Below the pieces are notes generated by a model, which searched no databases, was not told the DNA's origin, and was given only the letters and a program-made list of their open reading frames with translations. From NCBI GenBank assembly GCA_001939145.1, contig LSRX01000331.1, forward strand, positions 183,603 to 247,602: DNA of 64,000 nt, written 5' to 3'. Shown here in pieces: positions 12,901-24,600 of the stretch. The translations under genes were made by a program, and so were the position numbers. Position 1 is the stretch's first letter, and every line of letters begins with the position of its first letter. This stretch comes from Symbiodinium microadriaticum (lineage: Eukaryota > Sar > Dinophyceae > Suessiales > Symbiodiniaceae).

Positions 12901-15900
12901 AGACAGTCAGTTCCCTGGTCCACCATGGCCTCTGCTACGTTCCCCTTGGATACCGCTGCGGTGAGGAGCCCTGGTACTCTGTGTTGGCATTTTGTCTGGT
13001 TTCCTACCCTAGTAGGCTCCATAGTACTTCCTTTTTGGGATTACCTTGTAGAATCCTAAATACAAGCCACAAAAGGAACTGCAATGGAGCCGATGGGTAG
13101 AGATGCCCTAAACCCCAAACCCTAAACAAACAACCCGAAACCGCAACATCCGAAAAGCTGATTCCTTTCACCTGGACCTAAACCCTCGACCCTGTGTCTA
13201 CTCGTCTCGTTTGGTCCCAGATAGCGTAGACGAACCCCTTTTCTAGACTAGCGTTGCTTTCCTTGGCTACTTGAGAGCGCAGGAACAATTCAAGATGGAG
13301 GCGGCTTGGTTTCGACTTGCGATACAAATGGGGGGGGGGTTCAGAAAACTAAGGGTTACTTGCAAAGGTTTCCGTCTCTCGGGTTCCTTGAAGGTTGGTT
13401 TAGGTTTGAAGGGTTTGGGGTCTTCTACAGCTACAAGACCTCTATGAGGATTCCCAAGAGGGTTCAGCCAGGGTTCTACAAGGACTCCGTGAGGATACCA
13501 TGCTTGCTTAGGGTGAAGGTTTAAGGATTCAGAAAACTAGGGGTACCTTGTTTGGGGCCCTCTTGTAATGAGAATCCTACCACCACCACCACCGCCACCA
13601 CCACCGCCGCCACCACCACCACCACCACCACCACCACCACCACCAATACTGCTTCTGCTTCTCTCTTTGCTGCTAATGTCCTTTGGTTGGCCGAGTGATG
13701 CCAGGGATCGGTTGTGCCGTGGGAAAGATGCGTGAATGGCATTAATCTGGCACTAACATTAAAACAGCTCAAGCTACACGCACACTGCTCAGAAGCATCT
13801 TCGAAAGCTGAGAGGTTGGTGGCGGCAGCCCCTGGGGGGCGAGCACAATCGCCAACGGTGATGGCAGTCGAATGCCCTCCGAGGGGGAGAAGAAGATTGT
13901 GAAGGCCCATGCCGAAGCGCCCCTCGGCCCCAAGAATTCAAGGAACCCAATTTACCTTTACTCCGACCTGTTGAAGTCGTAGCCGCGTCCTGTCGATCAT
14001 GCCAGTAGATGGGGGGAAGGTGCCGGGGAAGTCGTATCAACCTGGCGTTTACATGGGGTTTAGCTGGTCGCCTTCTATACGAAGTAACCCGGATACAGGC
14101 ATTTGCTGAACAACGATCCTTGTGAAATCGAGCGTTTACATGGGGAATGGCTATTCCGATGTGCTGTTTCGCTGGTCGGCTTCCATACGAAATACTCCGA
14201 ATACAGGGATTTGCTGAACAACGATCCTTGTGAAATCGAGCGTTTACATGGGGAATGGCTAATCTGATGTGCTGTTTCGCTGGTCGTCTTCCATACGAAA
14301 TACTCCGAATACAGGGATTTGCTGAACAACGATCCTTGTGAAATCGAGCTGTTCACATGGGGAATGGCTAATCTGATGTGCTGTTTCGCTGGTCGCCTTC
14401 TATACACAGTAACCCGGATACAGAGATTTGCTGAATAACGGTCCTTATGAAATCGAGCGTTTACATGGGGAATTGCTAATCTGATCTGCTGTTTCGCTGG
14501 TAGCCTTCTATACGCAGTAACCCGGATACAGGGATTTGTTGAATAACGATCCTTGTGAAATCGAGCGTTTACATGGGGAATTGCTAATCTGATGCCGAAT
14601 GCAGGGATTTGCTGAACAACGATCCTTGTGAAATTGAGCGTTTACATGGGGAATGGCTATTCTGATGTGCTGTTTCACTGGTCGGCTTCCAGACGAAAAG
14701 CTCCGAATACAGGGGATGGGTGGGCAACGATCCTTGTGAAATCGAGCGTTTACATGGGGAATGGCTGTTCTGATGGGTTGTTTCGCTACTCGGCTTCTAT
14801 ATAAAGTATAAAGTAGCCCGCATATAGGGATTTGCTGAACATCGATCCTGAACATGAAGCCTGGGGGTATCGTTCGGGCCTTCAAGTGGACAGGGGCCTT
14901 TACAAGCCAAGAAGTGGTATCGTTCAGGGTGATTTGCTGCTCAGTGACTGGGTATCGTTCGGACCACATGCATTCTGGGATTTTTTCCCTGAAGGAGCCA
15001 GCCCTTCAGAGTCTGAAAAGCTTCGCGGCCCAGAGGGCCTTGCAATAGGTACAGAAACCAAAGCCGACGACAAAGTGACTCAAAACGTCTGAGAGAACCT
15101 GTTCTGCCCGGAACTCGAGGGGGCGAGCCTCAACCCTGAACCCCAAACCCAAACCCTGGACTCTGAGCCCATTGAGCCCTACACCCCCGAAGGCAAGCCC
15201 AGGAGTGTGAGCGCCGAAAGACAAGCCCAAAGTGTTGCAAGTCAGTTCGGGTCATGAACACACGGCGTTCAAAGGGGTTTGCAAGCAATGCTTGTGCCTG
15301 CCAGAACCGAAACGGCTACAGTATGTAGGATCATGGAATATCAGCGTTTCACTAGGGAACTTGCCCACGAACTGCTGCACAAACACCTGCTAACAACCAT
15401 TGCGGGGGGTATGATGTGACTAGCGTTTACTTCGGGATTCGTAACATTATCCATCCTCGCAAGTAACCTTTTTGTTTGGATGTGTGGCGTTTACTTGCGG
15501 GAAGCACATTGACGTGACTTTCCACGTGGCTTGACGGGCGGCGTTCTAAGGGGGAACCATAATGCCATAAAAAGTTGATGTGACTTCGACGCTTCTGAGT
15601 AATTAATTAAGGAATATACTATACCTTACATTTATAGGGGCCTTAATATTATGATTTAAGGCATATTCCTTATTAAGGGGTTTGGGCTTCTCTGGGGACT
15701 CCTCAAAATGAGCCGTTTTGCTGATCGGTGTGCGGGCTGCGATGTAAGTCTCTAGAGTATCACTCCCAACACCAGAAGCAGGTAGCTAAATCCACTTGCA
15801 GCCTGAGCTCTTCGAAACGGAAAGCCTTCGAGTTGACAGACTCAGAGACCCGGTCCTCCGCATGCCCTTCGATCTTGTGTCGGGGTTGCACTCCGCGCTG

Positions 15901-18574
15901 GGGCAGGGACACATGCCAAGTGTCTGCGGGGGTCGGTGGGATTCAACACGTGCATCTGCTCATTCTGAATAAACCACTTCTTCTGTTGACCCGCCACTCC
16001 TGGTGGTCTCCGAAGCCAGACCCTACCCCATAGGCCCCTAAGTATTTCCTTTTTGGGATTACCTTATAGGATTCTAAATATAAGCCACAAAAAGGAACTA
16101 CTCAGGGGCCTATGGGTAATTATCCACCGAGAGTAAAGGGCTCTTGTAGCAAAGCAGGGGCACACCGCCCACCCTGAGCGCCACGCCGCAGGTTTGCGGG
16201 TGTCGTGAAGCGCTCGAAGCAGGAGACACCCAAGAAGACGGCCAAGATGGCCATTGTCTACTACTCCATGCAACTTCGGTCCATGTTGGAGTTGGGGTTA
16301 TGGGCCATCGATTTAGTTCTTAGATAGGGGCCCATTTCGGGGTGCACAGGTTCTGGGATTCAACAGGGCGTAGGGATATCATTTATCCGCAGCCGGTTAG
16401 CACATGCTGGAAGACGTGTCCGTGTCTTAGATATCGTTACCACATCATTGCCATCAGACATCCAGTCGTTTTCAACAGCTATATTGGTTCAGCTTTTACA
16501 TACCGTGTCCCTTAGAGAAGCCATCCAAGTGCCATCATCTACATCTACCTGCAATCTCTGGAACCTGCCCGATTTCGGCAAACTCTGTTGGCCAAAGCTG
16601 CCAGTCTTCCGATGCTTTGCAATTCCCAAGACTGCCGCCCTTAAACTATAACTATAAACCGTAATCATAAGGCCGTAAGCCGTAAACTTCATACGAACCC
16701 TGCAAGACAGTCTAAGCCCGAACCTTCCTTCCCGAACCGAGGCGCGCTATAGGTTTTGCCTTCTGGCTGGGGCCCTAGACTCATAAGCCCTTTGAACCGC
16801 CGAGGTATGGGCATATCAAAAAGATGGCGGATACGCTTCTCGCCTCGGGTGACTGTTGTGCTTCGTGGCCCAACAACCCAGGGTCCCGAGTCCTAGGGTT
16901 TTGGGCTCTTGTAAGCTACTCCGGATCTTTAAGCTTATCATCCCCTGGGAATGGAGATGGAAGTTTACAGCGGTCTGACTTCGACTCTGTCACTCAGAAT
17001 GATCTATCCTGATCAAGCCTTTATACCAATATACGAGCACATGGAAGGACGTGGTTGGCGATGCCCTGGACCCCTACAGCCTGAAGCCTCCAAGCCCTTC
17101 TAAATCCCTGGCCTGCACACCCCAAAACACTAAACTTTAAAACCCCTAAGTTGCCCCTAATTTGCCCTAAACCCCTAAACCACTGAACCCCTAAACCACT
17201 AAACCCTAAACCCTAAACCCCTAAGCCACAAAACGCACACCCACAACACTGAGCCTGGAACCCTGAAGACTGTACTGGAAAAGGACAGGGTCAAAGCCCA
17301 AAAGATGAGATCCAGCGAATCTCATTCGGCTACCTTGGCCGCTTGCAAGGTGGTGCGGTTCCTTTACTTGGTGTTGGCTAACGCTTCAGGATCTTTAGAT
17401 CCTAGGTGCAGAGAAAAGATGGAACAAGCTTATCTCTTACCTTCTACGGCTACAGCAAGTGCAACCAAGCCGCTGCAACCAAACACACGACAGCCCAAAA
17501 AAAACGAAAAAAAAAAAAACACACACACACTCACAAGTAGATCAATGGACTGAGGTCCACCCTAAACAGGCACACCTTCAGCTGCCAAGGATCGCAGAAG
17601 CGGCCAAGAAGGAGGGCCTGGAGGTCACCTGGGCTTGGGCTCCTCAGGTTTTTTGGGTTTAGGGCTTAGGGTTTAGGGTTTAGGGTTTATAAGGGCTTGT
17701 GCGTGGTGGGATCAGGGCAAGTTCAGCGCTTTTTTTTCCACCTTTTCCGCGAACTTAGGTGTTAGGGATTCGGTGCTTCAGGGTTTATAGTATATATATG
17801 TATATATATATATATGTATATATAGGGCCTTAAGGTTGCAGGTCTGGGGGCTGGAGGATTCAGGTGTGGGGGTCGGGGCATAGCATGAATTTCCAGAACC
17901 CCTCGCCGATGATGGTGTCAGTCGCTGGACGTACGTTTCCAGGGTTCTCGAGTTTAGTTTACCCTTTCCATGGTAAGGGCAGCCATTTGGTTTACTGTCA
18001 TCCAGTCACGTTGTGTCGAATCTCGCTCATTCGCAAGAGCCCTGAATTCCTGAAATGAACCCACAAATGAAAGGAGATAGATATGCAGTAATCACCCTAA
18101 CACCCTCAATCCTGCGCCCCGATTGAGATGAGGTTGATGAGATAAACCCTGCATTACCTTAAGGAGCCTACACTATGGGAAGTCTGGTATGCTCCTTCGT
18201 ATGGGTGATGCAGGGTTGATATCACCAACCGTCTCTCTGCATCATTGGCTCTAGTTGCAGCAAGAGCTTGAGAGCGACGGCAGAAGAAGCAGCTCCTATC
18301 TCGACACGGAAACTCTCCAGAAACTTTTGGGTCGCTGTGCAATTTAGGGCTTGACCCTAAACCCGAAAGTCCTAAAGCCCTAAAGCCCAAAGCCTGAAGC
18401 CCTAAACCTAAAACCCTAAAGCCCTAAAGCCCTACTGCCTGAAGCCCTAAACCCTAAGGCCCTAAAGCCCTAAAGCCCAAAGCCTGAAGCCCTGATAGCC
18501 TGAAGCCCTAAACCCTAAGGCCCTAAAACCCTAAAGCCCTAAAGCCCTACTGCCTGTAGTAGTAGTAGTAGTAC

Positions 18575-18627
<53 letters not shown>

Positions 18628-21600
18628 AGCCCGAAGGCCCTAAGAGCAGGTGGACCTACTCCAGGTCGCTGAGACGTTGCCCGAGGGAGCGTCCTGGCCA
18701 GACAGCTCAGGAGAGGACTTGTTCAGGTGGGTTAGGGTTTAGGGCTTAGGGTTTAGGGTTTAGGGTTTAGGGTTTACGGGCCGTTATAGGAGCCTTATAG
18801 AAGGTCTATATACCTTGTAGAAGCCTTCTAGAAGCCCCATATACCCTAAACTCCCCACCTGTAGTTTCCTTTTGCTCAGGATAGCCCCTAACTTTAGGGA
18901 GCGGGTTTAGGGTTTTAGGGTTTTGGGTGTATGGTGTTGCACAACAGGTTAGGGTATGCACGGGTGCTTCTGCAAGTTTGAGGGCGTAGAGGCTGAAACT
19001 ATCCGACACGGTTTGCGGGGTTTACACGGCTTAGCGGTTCAAGGGATTTAGAGGTTTAAAGGGCTTAGGGGTTCGGAGGTTTCTTGAGTCTTTTAGAGTT
19101 TGGGGCTCTTATTCACTATAGGAAATTATTGGGGGTCGAGGCTTCAGAATTTATAGTCTGGGGATTGGGGGTTCAGGGATTTACAGTATTGTTCTGGAAG
19201 GATAATCAGAATCGGGATCCTATTGGTTGTGATGTCTATCGTCTATCGGCCCCTTCGTTTTCAAATTTCTGACAAACCCACTACGCCAGAAGTTGTAGCC
19301 CCAACGAAGGTGAGTTTGAAACTCCCCAGCCAAGAACCCGGCCGTAAACCTTAAACCCTACAAACCCGAAACCCTAAGACTCTAAACCCTAAATCCCTAA
19401 ACCCTAACGCCATTATCACAGGCCTCCTGCAGTTAAATGTTGTTTTCTTGAAGTAGGGTATCGCGGTCACCGGAGCAGGGGCTATTTGGCTTTAAGATTT
19501 GACGCATGGGGTTTAGGCTTTAGGGTTTAGGGTTTAGGGCTTAGGGTTGAGGGTAAAGTTTAGGGTTTAGGGGGGCTTTAGGGCTGCAGGTTTTAGGGCT
19601 TTAGGGTTTAGGGCTCTTGAAGGCTTGTGGACTACACTGTGAGTGCCTCGGGTTGCCGTAGCGATCTTACTAGCAGCCTCTTGCAGTCCCTGACCTAATT
19701 ATAGCATGACTAAGATATACCCCAAATGCCCTCGCATGATAAGATGATGTTAGGGCTTCTACTGTTTTGGGAATAAGGGCTCAGGCTTCTTTTGATTTCA
19801 GGGCGTAGAGGTGAGCAACGGCAATCTTGAAAAGGTACACGTTCTAGGGTTTGGGTTAAGAATGTGGTGTATTGCAGCATGATGTCGCTGCGGACTCTCT
19901 GCAGGCGAAGTTATCCTAGGCATCTCTCAGGTGTCCCCTTGCGAAGTCCCCTTCGTAAGTTCGTATGACTGTTCAAAACCTTACTGGAACCCAACAGAAT
20001 CCAGAGGCCGCACAGCCATCGTAGGTTCAAAAGCTGCTGTCCTTGCAGTTCCGTTCTTCCCGGCTAAACGAAAACAGGGATGAATCCCACATCCCCAACA
20101 AGATCTAACGAAGAGCTCCTGTCCCTTACAAAGCCTTTACATCATAAACCCCTACCAGACCTGGTCCTGTGGGTCCCCCGGGACCCGAGCAGCGCGTTCA
20201 GGGTTACCTGTACCCGAGGATCAGGTTTCAGAGGGTTTAGGGTTTAGAATTTAGGGTTTTTTGGGCTCAATACGGAGTTTGTTGAACCGGATTCCTAGGG
20301 TTTAGAGGCTTAGGGTGTGTTCTAGCCGGGGCTTGGTAGGAGCTTCGGGGTTTCAGGTGTTTCAGGTCCAACTTTGGTGAGCTTTCGGCTTTAAGACGAG
20401 GTCTGCGACCCGGAGTTCTGAGCTGGAGTTTCGGGTTTCGGGTCCTTTGATCTTCGCTTGCTGCAGTTTTTTGGATGAGGACGCAGTATTGCAGGAGCTT
20501 CGATACTCTGTACAATAATAATATAATAATATTAATATTAATATTAATATATAGTAAATAATAATAATAACAAATTATAATAATTTAATCTTTATTCATA
20601 TTAATATATATAATAATAATAAACTACTGATGTTTTGTTTTCGCAGATGAATCGGCATGCCCCGATTGACTCTAGAATTCCACTGCCCCTTTGGTCGGTT
20701 CTCAGGGCCTCAACCTTAAGGACGGAATGAACCCTGAAAGGGTTTATAATAAGGTTCATATACCATATAGGGATTCATAGTACCTAAAAGGGTTTATAAT
20801 AAGGTTCATATACCATATAGGGGTTCATAGTATAAGGGTACAGGGCCCCTACATTTAAGGTCGTTCCGTCCCTAAGGAGACGAGACTCTCACTGACCGAA
20901 GGTGCTGGGCGCAATGAAAGCGCCGCCCAAGGCAGACCATACAGTCATCGAGCACTCCAACATCGAGAAGCTCGGACTGTTTAGGGGTTAATATAGATTC
21001 GTAAATAATTAAGAATCTTCCTTCGGGCTCCTTATTATACCTTCATAACTATACATTGACATAACTCTACTATTAAAGGAGCACAAAGCCCTAGTCTACT
21101 TCTTGAGGCTCTTTTTTTAAAGCTCGAAAAGGGTTCAGGTTTTTTGGGTCTACACCATCGACTCGCGGGGGCCCCAAAACTGGAAGCCGGCACTTTGAGT
21201 CAGAAGCCCTGGGTGTGGGAGCCATGTTATACGTAGAGGGATCATTGGGGGCTTCGTGAGTAAGGTTAGGGTTTAGGGTTTAGGGTATATTTTACTTAGA
21301 GGATCATGGGGGGCTTCGTGAGTAAGGTTAGGGTTTAGGGTTTAGGGTTCAGGGTATGTTGTACTTAGAGGGATCATGGGGGCTTAGTAAGTAAGGTCAT
21401 AAGTACCCTAATTGGGGTCGTAAGTATATTGTAGGTATAGTTACCCTATTTAAAACCATGGAAACTACGTCCCATGGACCCCAAGTAGGCAAATTTTTGT
21501 TGCCAAGATGCACAGATGTTATCGGCTGTTGTCAGTATCGAGCAAACAAGTTCCCGGTAGCTGGGTTGCTTAGACTTAAATCCCGACATCTAAATCCCGT

Positions 21601-24600
21601 GACCTTGCTGGCCATTTTTTGACCACCAGAAGCCCCTGTCTAGCAATATTTGGGATATCCTTTACAGACTCGTAGTAGAACTGCAGACCTAAACACTGAA
21701 CCTAAGCGTGCGAGAATCTCTATGAAAACCGCCGTTCTGTCAAGGAGTCTCCTTTATTTTAGCGCCTGTTTACCTTACGAAGAAGCCCTGACTCCAAGCT
21801 GAAACCCCGAAGCAAGACGGATCCTGAAACCCCATGGGCTTTGCTAGAATCGGTTCAGGGTTTAGGGTTTAGGGTTTGAGGCCCCCCCCAAAGAGAAAAC
21901 GAAGCGAAGCTCATGAGCCTCGAATCCCGAAGCCCAAAACCCTGAACCCTAATTCCGGGAAACCACAGGAAGAACCCTCTTAAGCCTTGTCAACTCTACA
22001 TCCTGAGTCTCCTAGGAAGCTCTTGGATTACGATGGCATCCTAAACTCCTAAACCCTAAATCCCTAAACCCTGAACTTAACCTTGATTGAAACCCTAATC
22101 CCTAACAGCAACACCCCAAACGCCCCTAGGAAGCTCTTGGATTACGATGGCATCATGTTCGGGCTGCCGACGCGCTTCGGGCAGCCCGCCGCGCAGATCA
22201 AGAGCTTCTGGGATGCCACGGGCGGTCTCTGGGGAGGCCGAGAATATGATTTAGGGCTCTACTTAGGCGCCTATGGGTAGGGCTTATAGGGTTTTGGGTT
22301 TGCAGGATTTAGGGAGTGAAACTTTGGGGTTTAGGGCTGTTTTTTTGTTGTTTGGGTTTTAGGGTTCGGGGGTTTCAGAGTTCAGGATTTCGGGTTTTCT
22401 GTCCCTGATTGTACAGAATTTCGAGCCCAAAAGCCTGCAATGAGCCCTTAGCCTTAACGCGCCTGTACCTGAAAACCTGCGAACACTCAACTACCAAATC
22501 GTAAAGCCGCTAGGTCGGACCTTAGCATCTTTCTTCCGCCCTGATGCTAGAACCCTTCTAAACCCCCTAATTGCAGTGAACTCCTCGGACAGCGTTGTAA
22601 GCAATTGTTTTAAGCCTAACCCTAAACCCTAAACTCTAAACCCTAACCCCAAACCCCCCCCCCCCCTATATCGGTAGGCGGCAAGTTGGTCGGAAAGCTC
22701 GCAGCCTCCTTTGTGAGCACTGGCACTCCGCAGGGCGGCCAGGACAGCTGACCCGCGTGTAAGGGCTTGGGTCGAATTTTCTGGTGTTGTTTTTCTTTAG
22801 TCCTCAAAACCCAAAGCCTTACACCCTGAACCATAAGGGCTTCCAGGGCTTTGATACGGTTCTGTATTGGTGCTTTAGCGGTCTCGGATTTCAGGTGTAG
22901 ACTCGTGGGGTCGTGGTGTCGCTAAGTCCTGAACATGCAGCTTAACGTCTGAAAATGTAAAAAGCCCTAACCCTAGCCCGTAAATCCTACTATAGGCTAT
23001 AGGGTGGAAGGTTTGGGTTCTGAAGATTACGGGCTGGTTTTTTGAGCTGTGCGAGATGGGGAAGGGATGACAGCTCTGTTTTTTGCTTCATCTGGACCTC
23101 TCCAAACTGGGCCACTCCTGTAGCTGTGGCTGAGGTGTTAGTATCATACTGACCATCTTTTGCTTAATCATGCAGCCCCGAAGCCCTACACCCTAAACCC
23201 TAATAGTATCACATAGGTCACTGACTTTGGGACTTCTGAGATTACGGTTCTACTATGCCGGGCCCCCCGTAGAGCCTCCTGAAACCAGCGGGCCGGTAGT
23301 ACATCAGTTAGAACAAGGACCCTCAACCCCACACTGCCGAAGGCCATAAACCCTAAACCCTAAACCCCTAAACCCCCAACCCCCGGAGCCCTAAACAGAG
23401 CCCCATAAACCCCTAACCCGAAAAGCCCACACTCCCCAGAAGAGGAGACCACCCACCTCACGCATCTCACCAACTTGGTCCACCACGGCATGATTTTCGC
23501 CTCTCGGCTGCAAACGAAGGTTAGTGGTTTAGGGTTTGGGGGTTTATGTGGTAATTAATAGGGTCAGTGTGTAGGGCGCTGGGGGTTTAGAGCTTAAAGT
23601 TTGGGGTTGAGGGTAGAGTCATGGCAGCAGCCGGGAGTACCAATGCCACCCCCGCAGCCGCCGCGTCGAACAACAACACCACTGGACCATGATTCATCAA
23701 ACGGAATTTTGATCGTGTCATCATTATGATCATCTGTGTCATCTCATCGTATTCGAAATCATCGTCTGCATCATGGCACACGAGTTCATGGCTTATCCGT
23801 TTAAAAGCCATGCCGATGTGTGTACTTATGCCGTGTCGTCATCGCTGTCGGCATCATCACGGGTTTCGCCGTGGTCTCCAACCCCAAACTATGTACGTCA
23901 CAGTAATCTTCATCATGCAGCGGCAGCAGCATTTTATCATCTCAGTCAGTTCAAGATGGTCCCAGCAGCAATGGTCGTCGGCCTCCAACAACATGGAGGG
24001 TAAGAGCGCTGTTTTTATTGGCTAGTCGTTTTGGGTTGATGAGGGTTAAGGGTTTAGGTAAGCCCCCGATCTCTCAACCTCTATCTCTGGAGAGGGACCA
24101 GGAACTGGGGATCCTCGTGCTTTTGTCACGGGCCCTCTGCACCACATTCCTGATCCCCTTGTAGTTCCTAGAGCATATCTACAGGTTTGCCGTTCGAGGA
24201 TCCTAACCCCCCCGACACCCTAGGCCCTCAATCGCAGCAGATCTCCCTAAACCCTCGAACCCTGAGCACCTACCCATAGGCTCCAAAGTAGTTCCTTTTC
24301 GGGATTGCCTTATAGGATCCTAAATATGAACCACAAAAAGGAACTACTATGGAGCCGATGGGTACATCCTGAGGTGCCTTTGGGCTACTCAGCGCCGGAA
24401 ATCTTCAACATGGATGCAGCTTGTTGGCTTTGGGGTTTGAGAATCCCTGGCCCTACCAGTATTACCATTATTGCCGTTGGGGGAGGTATTATTACAAGTA
24501 TTTTACACCCTTGGCTGGGGATCCAAAACCCCGCTTCACGGGTTATACAAGGAGTCATAACCCACTTTTTGTAGGCTTTGGGGTTACAAGTAAGACCTAA

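Noticed and set aside
14075..14969. Minus-strand repetitive protein
   Set aside because: The minisatellite period explains the open frames; there is no start context, splice pattern or transcript evidence, so it is listed as a repeat.
15894..15908. Possible short exon ALGQG to complete the end of WrbA domain 1
   Set aside because: The length and frame would fit, but there is no AG before it.
18354..18556. CRISPR-like array
   Set aside because: Repeats are degenerate heptamer arrays without spacers, and the organism is a eukaryote.
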